From NCBI GenBank assembly GCA_034509925.1, contig CM067528.1:4395001-4459000 (forward strand): a stretch of DNA of 64,000 nucleotides. The letters are read 5' to 3'. The translations under genes and the position numbers were made by a program. This document shows, piece after piece, positions 25,103-36,948 of the stretch (positions are counted from its first letter, which is position 1; each line of letters opens with the position of its first letter). The notes beneath the pieces are model-generated. The model did no database searches and was not told the DNA's origin. It saw nothing but the letters and a program-made list of their open reading frames with translations. This stretch comes from Hirudinaria manillensis (taxonomy: Eukaryota; Annelida; Clitellata; Hirudinida; Hirudinidae).

Positions 25103-26214
25103 TTACACTTGCTTCAACTCAGTTTTCCCATTTTTTGTATCCAGCTGTAAGAGGCTTCCACTGGTAGGTCTGTCTTCTCCAATGGACCATTTAAACAGTA
25201 AGCTGAACAATAAATATAAAAAATTTTTCAATCACCACCATTAGTTTTGTAATGCAAAAACATTACTTTGACACTGTCTCAAGAGGTGTCCATGAATCAA
25301 AGTTGGCTTTTGGCATGAATTTTCTATTCATTGGTGTGTCAAGTGTTGACCTGAATAGAATGAATTAAGCTACCATTAGTCCAACCAAACATTGGAGTCG
25401 AACGCCGAACCAATGATTGAATGCAATGCTAACGGCAATATTGCTGCCACTGTTGATCCGGCAGGAAGACCAGATTTTGGAGCACCAAGGCTTTTGACAA
25501 GGTGATGAACAGCTGCTTTGGCAATTCCATATCCAATCATACCTACCAACATTCCAAGATAAAATTATTTTCACCAAATATGTTATGATTTATTTACATT
25601 TTCTTGCCTGGGGATCCAGTTAAGGCACCTTGAGCACCAGTCAAAACAAGTAGTCCACCATCTTTTAAAAACTTTGTGCTCAAGGATGAACATATGGTAG
25701 ATGTCCAAACACTTTGCTTCCAGCTTAAGTCAGCATTTTTGATGAAATCTGAAAATATTCTGATTTTGTGGTGGCAATAGTACATTTCATAAAAGTCAAA
25801 TTTGTATTTTCTATGCCTGTTATAGTCCAATAACTGTCACCTCATTACAAATTATTATACCGTGACTTAACCTTCTGATGCTGCATTTCCTCCAGCCCAT
25901 CCTCCAGCCACGCATAAAACTGCATCAAATTTATCTTCTCCAATAACCTGTGAAACCTTTTGCTGTACATCAGCATTCTGTTCTTGCCATGATTCAGTTG
26001 CTTTCACAAGAATGTTACAATTTGCATCGTCATTGGTGGTTAAATCGACGTTGGCAACCCACTGAAATTTAATAATATTACATTCGATTATGCCATAAAT
26101 ATTTTTAGAGATAGCGCAACTAACCCAGTGTTGAGAACAGAAGTACTTTACAATGTTAGAACCTAGTGCCCCTTTACCACCGTAAACCAACACTTTACCA
26201 ACATGCGACGCCAT
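25103..26214 (-). CDS. QDPR: Dihydropteridine reductase, 237 aa
   Basis: Six exons (complement): 26125-26214, 25872-26061, 25608-25748, 25434-25542, 25267-25350 and 25103-25202. The enzyme recycles quinonoid dihydrobiopterin to tetrahydrobiopterin with NADH, supporting aromatic amino acid hydroxylases. The Rossmann start is [15 protein letters not shown] with the nucleotide-binding glycines. [11 protein letters not shown] and the catalytic YxxxK pair (GYGIAK) follow, and the C-terminus keeps [12 protein letters not shown] and [11 protein letters not shown]. Joining exon 3 to exon 4 in frame requires a GC donor (CCAG|GCAAGA at 25607), whereas reading through gives an early stop. Length is close to the usual 244 aa. 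It is divergent from LAMTOR3. Confidence 0.95.
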
Positions 26215-26819
26215 CCCGTTATCGTGCAGTGCTGGTGCGACCTTTGCTTAAATGTCTACAGATCAGCTCAATATATACATATATATATAAAGTCCAAATT
26301 CCATAGGTCATTGTGCCAGATTTTACAAGTAGAAAAATCGCCGTGGCACATTTCAGAATACAATAAAAACTAAGCTTACCACACTACAAAAAAATGAAAT
26401 CTAGAAGTTAAATCTAATCGGATATGGAACAAAAGGCAGTTCGTTCAGTGATCCATTGAGGTATTTATTTAAAAATTGTTGCAATGTGTCATCAAAGAAT
26501 ATTTTATTTAAAATTCATGCTCACGAAGCAAAACCTAACTGTGAATCCTGATCTTTACATTCTAATTCATGCACCCACAACTGCGTATCTGCTGGCATCT
26601 TTATATTTGCATTTTTTAAATATTGTATTTAGTTAGTTAGGGATTTGATTTATGTAATAGAATAAACATAAATATTATGGAATGTTTAAATAATACATTT
26701 ATATATATTCAGAAAGATATTATGATTTAGTAAATGTCCTCATCAAAGTCTATGGATGTTTGTGTTTTGTTTAGGGTGGTCTGTCATGTGAAAAGTTTGT
26801 TGATGCTGAGTATTGAAAA
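26215..26819. promoter_or_regulatory. Shared upstream interval of QDPR and LAMTOR3
   Basis: About 600 bp separates two start codons in opposite directions, so a bidirectional promoter is likely. The sequence includes an alternating TATATA run near 26275-26290. No TATA box sits at a convincing distance from either ATG, and no further exon is visible. Confidence 0.4.
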
Positions 26820-27595
26820 ATGATCGAGGTTCGGGCTTCTTTCTATTATCTTCTTTTAACCTACAATCATTGAGATTAATTAGGGAGTTTTCATAATTAA
26901 AAATTTCGCAGGATGCAAATCAGAGTTTCTTTCATCAAATGTTGAATAGGTTAGACTCATGAAATTACTTCTGAAAACAAACTAAATGTATTGTGTACAT
27001 ATTCTCTAGCATCGAGGGCGCTCTTGCCATTGCTATCACAGACAAAGAAGGCGTGCCCCTTATGTTAGGTATGAGCAACTAGTATATTAAAAACATGAAT
27101 GCATCAAGATAACAAAGCAATTAAATCCCACATTAAAAATCTTTGAATAAATTATTATTTTTGCATTGAATTTATTTTATACTTACATTTTTGACTGATT
27201 TTTGGGGCAGTTGAAAAGACCAAGCTTCCACCAAGCATATTGAAGATCTCAACAACGATTGACAGCTCATTTGAGCAGTCTAATCGTCTTGGGTTTGGAG
27301 ACACAAGACACATCACAGCATTTTTTTCAAGTTACCAGGTGTGAATGTTATATAATAAGCTTAGATAAACATAACAAGCAATCATGCATTTTCAGTTGGT
27401 TTGCTTCAATAAAGGGATGCTGTTTGTTACAATAATTGCTGAAGCAACTTCAAACACTGGTCAGTAAAGACACAATTTTTGCATCATAATTTTAATTTAA
27501 TGTATATTTTTGAACCTCTCAAAGGGCAAATTATAAATGCTGACAAAGACTTATCACCAATCATCCAAAAGGTGGTGGATGAACTTGAGCACTGA
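26820..27595 (+). CDS. LAMTOR3: Ragulator subunit LAMTOR3 (MP1), 122 aa
   Basis: Six exons: 26820-26828, 26912-26949, 27010-27068, 27211-27338, 27396-27459 and 27525-27595. The protein is a single roadblock/longin fold: SIEGALAIAITDKEGVPLM for the first strands, then FGDTRHITAFFSSYQLVCFN and a C-terminal helix (SPIIQKVVDELEH). LAMTOR3 pairs with LAMTOR2 in the lysosomal Ragulator complex, which anchors Rag GTPases for mTORC1 activation and scaffolds MEK-ERK signalling. Length is nearly the same as the human 124 aa. The first coding exon is only nine bases (Met-Ile-Glu), so the start is the least certain part, although phase is correct. AATAAA lies at 27646-27651, 51 nt after the stop. Confidence 0.9.
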
Positions 27596-27599
27596 ACTC

Positions 27600-27900
27600 T
27601 TCCCTAATCCAAATGTTTATGACCTTGTTCCTAGCAGGATGTTCAAATAAAACAAGAAGCTTCCATTATTTTATCCCATTACTAAATTAAAACTGTTGTC
27701 ATGAATAGTCTGGCGATGATACTGAGAAGAGAATAACACAAAGTCCTAGAGAATCTGGATATTAAAATGCATTCTGCCAAAAACCAACCGAATCTACAAG
27801 ATGCCTCATTGCCAAATACTCTTTCTGGTTCATTTTGAGATCTTACTCAAAACTATATACAGATCATGCAGATTTACATCACATTATATAACCAAATTCA
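27600..27900 (-). repeat. Decayed tandem copy of the 3' end of the vasa-like gene
   Basis: The segment aligns by eye with 28840-29160, which holds the last exon and downstream flank of the helicase gene. Shared blocks include ATGAATAGTC and GATACTGAGA-type stretches and a GGTTCATTTTGAGATCTT / GCTCATTTTGAGGTCTT pair. Read on the minus strand, 27780-27870 gives VRSQNEPERVFGNEAS, against [18 protein letters not shown] in the real exon. It then runs on without the stop. It also covers the LAMTOR3 3' UTR and poly(A) signal. Confidence 0.7.
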
Positions 27901-29040
27901 TTTGCCCTGCAATTACTTCTGCCACCAACCCATAAGTAAACATTTTCATACTTCTCAAAGGACAAAACCTCATCACTTGACCCAATTGGATGTTGCTGGG
28001 TGCATCCTGAAATTCTTTCTGTGGTGGAGGGCTGATTCTAAATGTCCTTTCTGGAGGTGATTTTTCTCACAGGCTATTACCGAGGTTTAAGTGGACCAAT
28101 TTCACATTACCATAATTTCTTCATTGAGAAAATGTCTTCACAGTACAGATTTTCATAAGTAATATTATTGACCCACAAGATTGGAGTAGTTTGTAAAATT
28201 TTATTTGATTATGATAAGACTACTCATGTGTGAATTCACATTCATAATTTACATGGTGAAAGATTTCCAGATTTAACATTATTCAAAAATATACCAAAAA
28301 CAAGGCCTTTTAAGACTAGTTTTTGAATCTTGGAGGCCCAAGTTATCTGAACTACCTCCCTTTGAAGGACCATCTATTCCATGATTTTAAAATAACGTTA
28401 CATTGTTTCACCAGTTCAATGAGCTGACTCACCAAAGATTGTCAAATAATCTTTGACAGCGTGAGCAAAAAATTTGGGCAGATAGAGAACAAATTCAGTA
28501 GCATTCCAAAGTTGTGACTATATTTGTTGAATGACTTGGGACATTTTAAGAACAGTTTTTCTGTTTTCAGCTTCTATGTTCTAAAAATTTATATTGTACA
28601 TTTTCTGGATTTTATTTCTTTACCAATTGAGAAACCTTGGAGTTTTGGATTGGTCACTCAAATAATTACAAAGTGGTTTAGAAGAATCTTGTTGTCTACA
28701 GGTTCATATCTAGAGCAAGATACAGAAAGTTTTAGATTTCGTGAAACACTAGCTTTTCGAGAGCAATTAATTTAACTTTCAGCAAAAACACTCCACATAC
28801 CAACTTCACTCCTTTCATCAAAAATAATTCACAGCATGGGTCTCTCCCATGACCCAAACGGACATATATAACTACGTTTCTAGCATGATGTCCGAATGAA
28901 AGGGGCAAATTTCCATTTTTGTTCCCATTTAAATTTACACCATTGTTATGAATAGTCAGGAGATAATACTGAGAATTGTGTAAGTGACAACTTATCAAGT
29001 CATTTACATGGAGTGGCAAAAATCCAAGGGAATCTGAGTA
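27901..29040. other. LAMTOR3 / vasa-like intergenic interval
   Basis: Apart from the duplicated segment, the interval holds 3' flanking sequence of the helicase gene. Minus-strand codons at about 28310-28375 read GIDGPSKGGSSDNLGLQDS, which resembles the penultimate helicase exon ([18 protein letters not shown]) in composition and may be more of the decayed copy. No intact gene is present. Confidence 0.4.
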
Positions 29041-32000
29041 TTACATCCATTCTTCTTCCATTGGCTGAATCCGTGAGGATGCTCCATCTCCAGATACACT
29101 TTCTTGCTCATTTTGAGGTCTTCTTACTGGAAACTGCATATGGATTGCATGCATCAAACATAGACAGTTAAATTCAATTGAATTCACTTACCTTGCCATT
29201 CCTTCTACCATCAATCCCTCTTGAAAAGTCATCCCTGTTTGAAGGGCCACTTGTGGCTGCAACCTCCAACCATTTTGGAACTTCCTGCAGAGTCTGGATT
29301 ATCAAAAAAAAAAAAGAAACTAATTTGTGATCTGTTAGAATTGTTTGATGTTTCACCTCATTGAGAACTCTAACAAGGGCTCCAGCCAGGTGGAAATCAT
29401 CCTGAAATGAAAAGAAACTCAAAGCTCTGCCCGTGTTGCCACAACGAGCCGTCCTTCCGATACGATGAATGTATTCATCAATCTCCTTTGGTAGGTCGTA
29501 GTTTATGACGTGCTTTACTCCCTGTATGTCAAGACCTCTAGCTGCCACAGAAGTTGCCATGAGTATCTCTGCCTTACCTGATAATCAAGGATTGAATCAT
29601 TTAGATTTTAAGCCCAAAGAATTTGTTTGTCACTCACCCTCACGAAAGAATTTTATGGCCTCTTCTCTTTCCTTTTGATTCAGGTCTCTGTGTAGAAAAA
29701 TGAAAAGTTTATTATTCCCAAAAAAGAGAAATTAATTTCAAGAGCCACAAACCCGTGTATTGCCGTTATTTTTTTGTCCAAAAAGTCTCCTAAAGTTATG
29801 CATAATGCATCTGCATTTCTTTTGGTTTGGAAAAATACAATGGCTTTCTCAGGACCTGCAAAGACATTATGAAACTAACAAACGAATGCCTAAAAGTCAT
29901 TAAACAAAGGTAGAAGCTCACCAATTTCTTTCAATACTTCAATTAGCCTCTCTTTTTTGTTCTTGTTTTCAACCCTCCAAACAACCTGCTTTATGTTTTC
30001 ATTCGCCTGGCCAAGGGTTCCAACAGTAACGAACAGGTAATCTCTTAATATAGCAAAAGCCAGTTTTTGAATTTCAAGTGGAAAAGTAGCACTGAACAAG
30101 AGAGTTTGTCTGTTTTTGTTTTGTAACCCTCCACACAATGACACAAGTTCAAGCACTTCATCATGAAATCCCATATCAAGCATCCTATCAGCTTCATCCA
30201 AAATCAGGAACTTGACAGAAGACAAGTCAATCTGGAGAGCATGGATTAATTATTATTATTTTCCATATCCAGATTAAATATCCAATATTTATGTTATAAG
30301 GGACAATACTAAGAAAAATTGAATACAACCTTCTTATTCCTTATAAAATCCTGAAGCCTTCCCACAGTACCGACAACAATAGCAGCACCCTTTAGTTGTT
30401 TCATTTGATAAATCCTATCAAGACCTCCATAAACAGGAACAGATTTGATGATGGTTCCGTGCGAAAATTTTCTTATTTCAACATGAATTTGCCGTGCCAA
30501 CTCCCTAGTGGGAGCAACTATCAGAACTGCAGGACTGGAGATATAGCTGTTAGCACAATCCCTCAATATATTCTCATTGTTCACAAGAACTGAGAGGACC
30601 GGCACCAAAAATGCGGCCTTAAATAAAATTAAAGTAAATGTCAAAACTATTTCTGAGTAGTTATAAAAGCAATTTATAGACCCACAGTTTTTCCTGATCC
30701 AGTCTGAGCTGAGGCCATCATGTCCCTTCCCTCCATTATAATGGGAATTGACCACTTCTGGACAGGAGTAAGGGTTGTATAACCTAGTTTGTTGATGTTC
30801 TCCAAAATTCTTGGAGTCAAATTGGCATCTTGAAACCTAAAAAGCCATGAACAAACAAGACAAAAGTTACAAATCATTTTATAACTAAATAATTCTAAAA
30901 CTGAGGATAACTGAACTTCTTTGACAGCTCTCATTTAAATGTAATGTTGCCCACATAAACATCAATTTTAAAACATCCACCTCTGTATGGGATCTTTTGG
31001 AGCATTTGGTCCTGAAACTTCAACTTTGCAAGTGGTCAGCTTGTCAAAATGTTCACCCTTTTCTAGCACCTCAAAGAATTTTTCATCATTTTCATCAATT
31101 TCAGGTGGAATGTATGCAGGATGAACAGGTCTGTCAGCTTCTAAAAATGTTGAAGGTGTAGGCAATGAATATTCAAACATCACAAAGGATTTATTTTACC
31201 TTTTGAGGAGTCCTTGGACTTGTTTTGTTGAATTGCACCTTTAGTGAGTGATTCCTCTTCAGAATGGTCAAAAGTGTTTATCCTTGGTGCTCTGCTGGTC
31301 CGATTATTTAAACATTCAGGTTTGTCAAAAGCACTTTCAAAGCTTTTCAATTTTTCTGTGTTGCTGCCATACTTATTGCTATTAATAATAATCTTATCCC
31401 CAGAAATCATAGATCTCTGGACACCTCTATCTTGTCTCAGATTGATTTCTGAATAGCAATCCTCTCTTTTTACTGAGTATTTAACTTTGTTTTCAAAGGC
31501 ACTCCCCGCTTTCTCCAAATCTTCGCTGATATGCTTTGTATAAAGCCCCCCTCTATTGTCTTCTAGATCAATAATCTTTGAATTAGTCTCTTGCTCCATA
31601 TAGTCACAACTAGATGGTATGTTATGTCTTGAGAAATGATCCTGCAATTTGTTATCACCAGTAGAACCTTTCCAATCATTTGCCAATGAATGACTTTCAG
31701 GATTGACATATTTTTCATCCATCAAGTTCTTTACATCAAAAATAAGGTTTTCTTTTTCATCATTCACTTTTACAGATAATTTGGTTGAATCATGAGAATC
31801 ATTTAGAACATCAGCAAAACTGTCGTCTTTCAGCTTTAGATGAGACAAACCCAATAATCCTAAACAAACATAAAAAATTAATACACACTTCAGCACAATA
31901 TGTAAATATGTAAAAGTAATGATAAGGATATAAACTATAATGATTAGCTATGTAACCAGTGAGACACAATTCATTTTTATCAAAGGAGACGAGGAATCCA

Positions 32001-32127
32001 AGAAAACCAAAGATCAAGAGCCAGATATTAAGCATGTAGCTAATGTAATGGCATATAATTTAATTATTATCACTTGAGGATGATTAATTAAACTTATTAT
32101 CTCACCAAATATGTCATTGTGCTCCAT
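29041..32127 (-). CDS. DDX4: Vasa/DDX4-type DEAD-box RNA helicase, divergent, 719 aa
   Basis: Eleven exons (complement): 32106-32127, 31200-31859, 30981-31140, 30686-30836, 30330-30617, 29922-30231, 29753-29855, 29638-29687, 29357-29577, 29192-29293 and 29041-29133. The vasa/PL10 signature is clear: [13 protein letters not shown] before the Q motif, [19 protein letters not shown] (324-331), PTRELA, DEAD (439-442), SAT (474-476), and [20 protein letters not shown]. After the core come [17 protein letters not shown] and EVPKWLE, and an acidic C-terminus with Trp (EEEW). Vasa promotes translation and piRNA processing in germ cells. Odd features: motif Ib is TVGR (415-418) instead of TPGR, and motif VI is HRIGRTAR (619-626) instead of HRIGRTGR. 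The 227-residue N-terminus has neither CCHC knuckles nor RGG repeats. A PL10/DDX3 assignment is less likely. Confidence 0.85.
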
Positions 32128-32795
32128 GTTAATGTTCTGCAGACAAAAAACAATTAATTCAAACAATGTCTAAATATTGAAGATATGAAATTTTCTCCAA
32201 TCACTTAAAACAGCAATAAACAGGTGCATGTCACCACATTTACACAAATTAAAGCTAAAGCGATAGTCCAATTTAGTAATATAAATTATGGGCGAAACAA
32301 TAAACTAACTGGGGGTATATGAAAAACGCACTCCAAAGTTAAATGCTGACATTGAATACTAGATATGCACAAATTTCAAGGCAAATAATATTCAATAACT
32401 GAGAATCAGTAATTCAAATGGCAGCACTAACCACAACATAAACGCAAATCAATAGGAGGCGAAATGATTTCTTAGTCTCCAGAGCCGGCCCTTAATTGCC
32501 GCCATTCAGAGTAAGGGTGACAAAGGGTAACAATTATTTTCACTTTTAATTGTTATGAAATAAATATTTTTAAAGTAGATAACTTTCTAATTGTTAATCT
32601 ATCGTAGCATTAAATTTGGGTCCCATGATGAATTTTAGATGAGTACCAAATAAAATAAAGACCTGCGACCGTAGGAGGTCTAAATTCGGTTGTTCGGTTT
32701 GTTATGAGAAGAGTTATAAACTTCACCATCGTCGTCAAAGAAATCTAAAACAGTAATAAATCTCTTCAAACCGGTGTTGGGACAGGAGGTGTGTG
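32128..32795. promoter_or_regulatory. Shared upstream interval of the vasa-like gene and HTATIP2
   Basis: The start codons of the two divergent genes lie about 670 bp apart. The half near HTATIP2 (32460-32800) is less AT-rich and likely holds its promoter and 5' UTR. No additional coding exon was recognised. Confidence 0.4.
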
Positions 32796-34004
<1,209 letters not shown>

Positions 34005-34163
34005 ACAATGTGGCTGGTTTTGTTGCTGATAGTTTATACTGCTGTCATACAATAACAACATAAAAGCTTTATTTGAAAGATGTTTTAGGGTTTCTCAACA
34101 TGATGTGTCAAAATTGGTAACAGTAACATCTTATGCAATTGTCAATGAAATAGAAAGGGGGAT

Positions 34164-36381
34164 TCAGGGACATTTTTTCTCAACACATCCCTTTCCACCT
34201 TCATCATATTCCTGTTTTGATATCCACATTTGCTGGAAGGCTCCCTGGAAATTTTGTGAAATTTGTTATATATTCCCATCTTCATTAAGACTTTGAACTC
34301 ACCAATGAGCCCAGTATTGATCCACCAATCCAGCTACTAAACTTCCTTTCAGCGGGAACAGGAGATGATATCATTTTCAGCTTCATACTCTATTATAATA
34401 TCAATGTAATGATGGATTAATCCTAGTAATCAGCTTACAATTCAAAAATGTTGATTTTTATTGAAACAAAATATTGATTAATGAGGCAGCAACCCCTAAT
34501 CCAAGAAGGTTTACGTGATTTAGAATCAATGCCTGTTTGCCAAAATGAATAATTGGCTATAGAACTCACTGGTGGTGTTTTAGTTCCCAAATCTCTATTG
34601 AGGCGTTCAATAAATCCGTTGAGCAATGTGTTTCCACCCACTACTATGACACTGTTATACAAATTCTGCATGAAGAAATTTTTTGGTTGATCTAAATCAT
34701 CTCCTTACTATTATTAAATCAAATCAATTGCTATGAAATTCTCACGGGTTTTATGTCAATGTCGCAGAACCCAACACTGGTTGTAATAACATGGCTCATA
34801 CTCAGCATAGTGCTTCCTCCTTGAATGTCCTAAAACATAAAATATTTTGTAAATAACAAATCAACGGAAATAATTTGGGCTTCACATCCGTAGATTGCCC
34901 GGACCTTAATTAGGGATGGATCGAACAGTCCTTCAGGGATTCGAAATCTTTCGGGTCCGAAGACTTGATTATATCCAGTTGCAAACTCATAGGTATGTGT
35001 GGGCATATTCTCAATAATGTTCTCATCATAAGGAGAATCTGATACTTGCAGGGTAGTGGCTGCAAAATCCCTCAAACTATCTTTCAACATGAAGTTATTG
35101 AATGACTTTGTTAACTCTGGGAGATTTTTTTTCTTCCATCGAGGTGATTGACCCTCTCCCACAACTTCCTTCTCAGCAACTGCAAACGGGGGCACAATTT
35201 CGATGTTCATCTCTTCCATCAGCTTCTTGCATTCAAGAAGAATAAAATCACCAGCCAATGGTGATTTGACAATTCCTTAAAAAAAATATTTGGTGTTAAA
35301 TTTGAAACAAACAAAACCAAGAAAACTCAAACCTTGCTGAATGACATAGCCATCATAAACTGGAACAGCAGATGTCAAAGTAGCTCCACTGTCTAGGACT
35401 AATCCTGTGGACCTCCCATTAGCAAATCTAAAGTCAGGAAATTAACATAGGATAAAACAAATTTACTGTAAAAGATTGTATAACATAATCTTTCTAAACT
35501 CTGATGTTTCTGTTAAATAACTAGAAATTTTTATTAACAGATTGAAATACTTATTAAAATAATTTGGAAGCTTAAACATACGCTGATAAAACTGCATTCT
35601 TTGCCAAAAAGAAGGCTGGTATGTTATATTTCTCAAACATCAACTCAGCAAGTTTCTCCCTTTTTGGTCTTACATTCCACTTTAAAAAAAAATAGTAATT
35701 AAAGCAGAAGTTAAAGAGATTAATCTAAGAAAGAAATCTTACAGCTGGTTCAGACATAAGTACAGGCTGTAATTCTGAGGGTGATCGAACATAATTTTCA
35801 TAAATATAATCCAGCTGCCTTTCGAACAAATCCCAGTCTTCAACTGATGACCAAAATAAAACATTTGATACCTAGTAAATATGGTATTTACATGTAAATG
35901 GGTCCTTTTAAACAAAAAATACTAACTCATTCCTTCTTTGAGACAAGTTGTCATTTCCATCCCTTTCCTTGGGACTTTAATATTAACTGTATCAAAATGA
36001 AATTTTTTATCTGATTTAGCATCAGTGCTTGCATCTTCTGTTTCTACAAATCCAACAGCAGTAGGAAAGTCGGCCTGAATGCATAAGATAGAAGTTCAGT
36101 AATAATGAGAGCGAGCTCAGGTATTCTATTAGTCTATAGTCATGTTAAATATAAACACCTTTGGTATATCCTCTCCTGCAAATCCTACCCTGATAGAGTT
36201 AGATCCTACATCAATTACGAGGGTTCCAACTTCATCTTTGGAATGAAAAATATATAGAGTATTACATACGTATGGAACTAAAAGAAATTGTAAGGCTTCG
36301 GCCTCTGTGTGAAATTAACTTTGAATAAGTTGAATAACAAAATAAAACAAACGCACCACCACCATACACCCCTCCACTCAT
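34164..36381 (-). CDS. ACTL6A: Actin-like protein 6 (BAF53), 420 aa
   Basis: Eleven exons (complement): 36357-36381, 36159-36235, 35927-36074, 35743-35843, 35582-35679, 35333-35427, 34905-35275, 34746-34829, 34570-34665, 34303-34389 and 34164-34244. It starts [20 protein letters not shown], the BAF53 N-terminus with the actin phosphate-1 loop altered. It continues with [49 protein letters not shown] and [14 protein letters not shown], and ends in CVEKKCP. BAF53 is an actin-related subunit of SWI/SNF (BAF), INO80 and NuA4/TIP60 complexes. Length is close to human (429). Between 34570 and 34430 an open frame reads past the donor and mimics a degenerate C-terminus; the genuine terminal exons lie further on. 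AATAAA (minus) is at 34068-34073. Confidence 0.96.
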
Positions 36382-36948
36382 GATAGCACGAACAAGATAT
36401 ACTTCTTATTCGCAAACCTCAATTATATTTTATGTTTAAAACCGAACCACGATGTTAATAATCAAACAAAGAATGTAATAAGTAACATTTCTGCTGTGGA
36501 AATTTGATAAAGCGGTTCATTATTAATGATATACGATTATAAAATATCATTTTAGTTAGAAATTGTGGCAAAATGCTTCAACGTGATTTCTAGAGTTCAT
36601 AATAGATTTTCCGATTTCATCCCAAAACTTGTTATTGTAGAGTTCGGAAATAAATGTCTAGATTAAATTTTTTAAATCAACTCTTAGAATAGTTTTTTGT
36701 CTTAAATTATCTTAAAATCTTACAAAGACATCCAATTAATATGTGAAATTTTACATTTATTAGTTACTTCACTGTCTTTGTTTGGAAGACTTAATTGAAA
36801 CATGAGCGTTTGTGGAAATCCAGATATTTGATTACATTGGACGCCACACATGATAATTTCTGGAGATTAAATGTAGTTTTACATAATTGTATTTTGGTTT
36901 TGACGGAATTAATATGACAATTCCTTTTCACTTAGAAACATTTTCGGA
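36382..36948. promoter_or_regulatory. Shared upstream interval of ACTL6A and CABIN1
   Basis: The interval is AT-rich and about 570 bp long, between divergent start codons. An acceptor-like TTTTCACTTAG at 36925-36935, 13 nt before the CABIN1 ATG, suggests that CABIN1 has an upstream non-coding exon. Nothing else is supported. Confidence 0.35.

Noticed and set aside
29041..32127. DDX59 or another generic DEAD-box assignment for the helicase
   Set aside because: No HIT zinc finger is present, and the FDKL...VEVSG, GNTGRA and EVPKWLE blocks are specific to the vasa/PL10 group.
34435..34671. Open frame continuing the ACTL6A exon to a degenerate C-terminus (PSWIRGCC...)
   Set aside because: The donor GTGAGT at 34569 is strong, and the genuine terminal actin exons ([16 protein letters not shown]) were found at 34303-34389 and 34164-34244.
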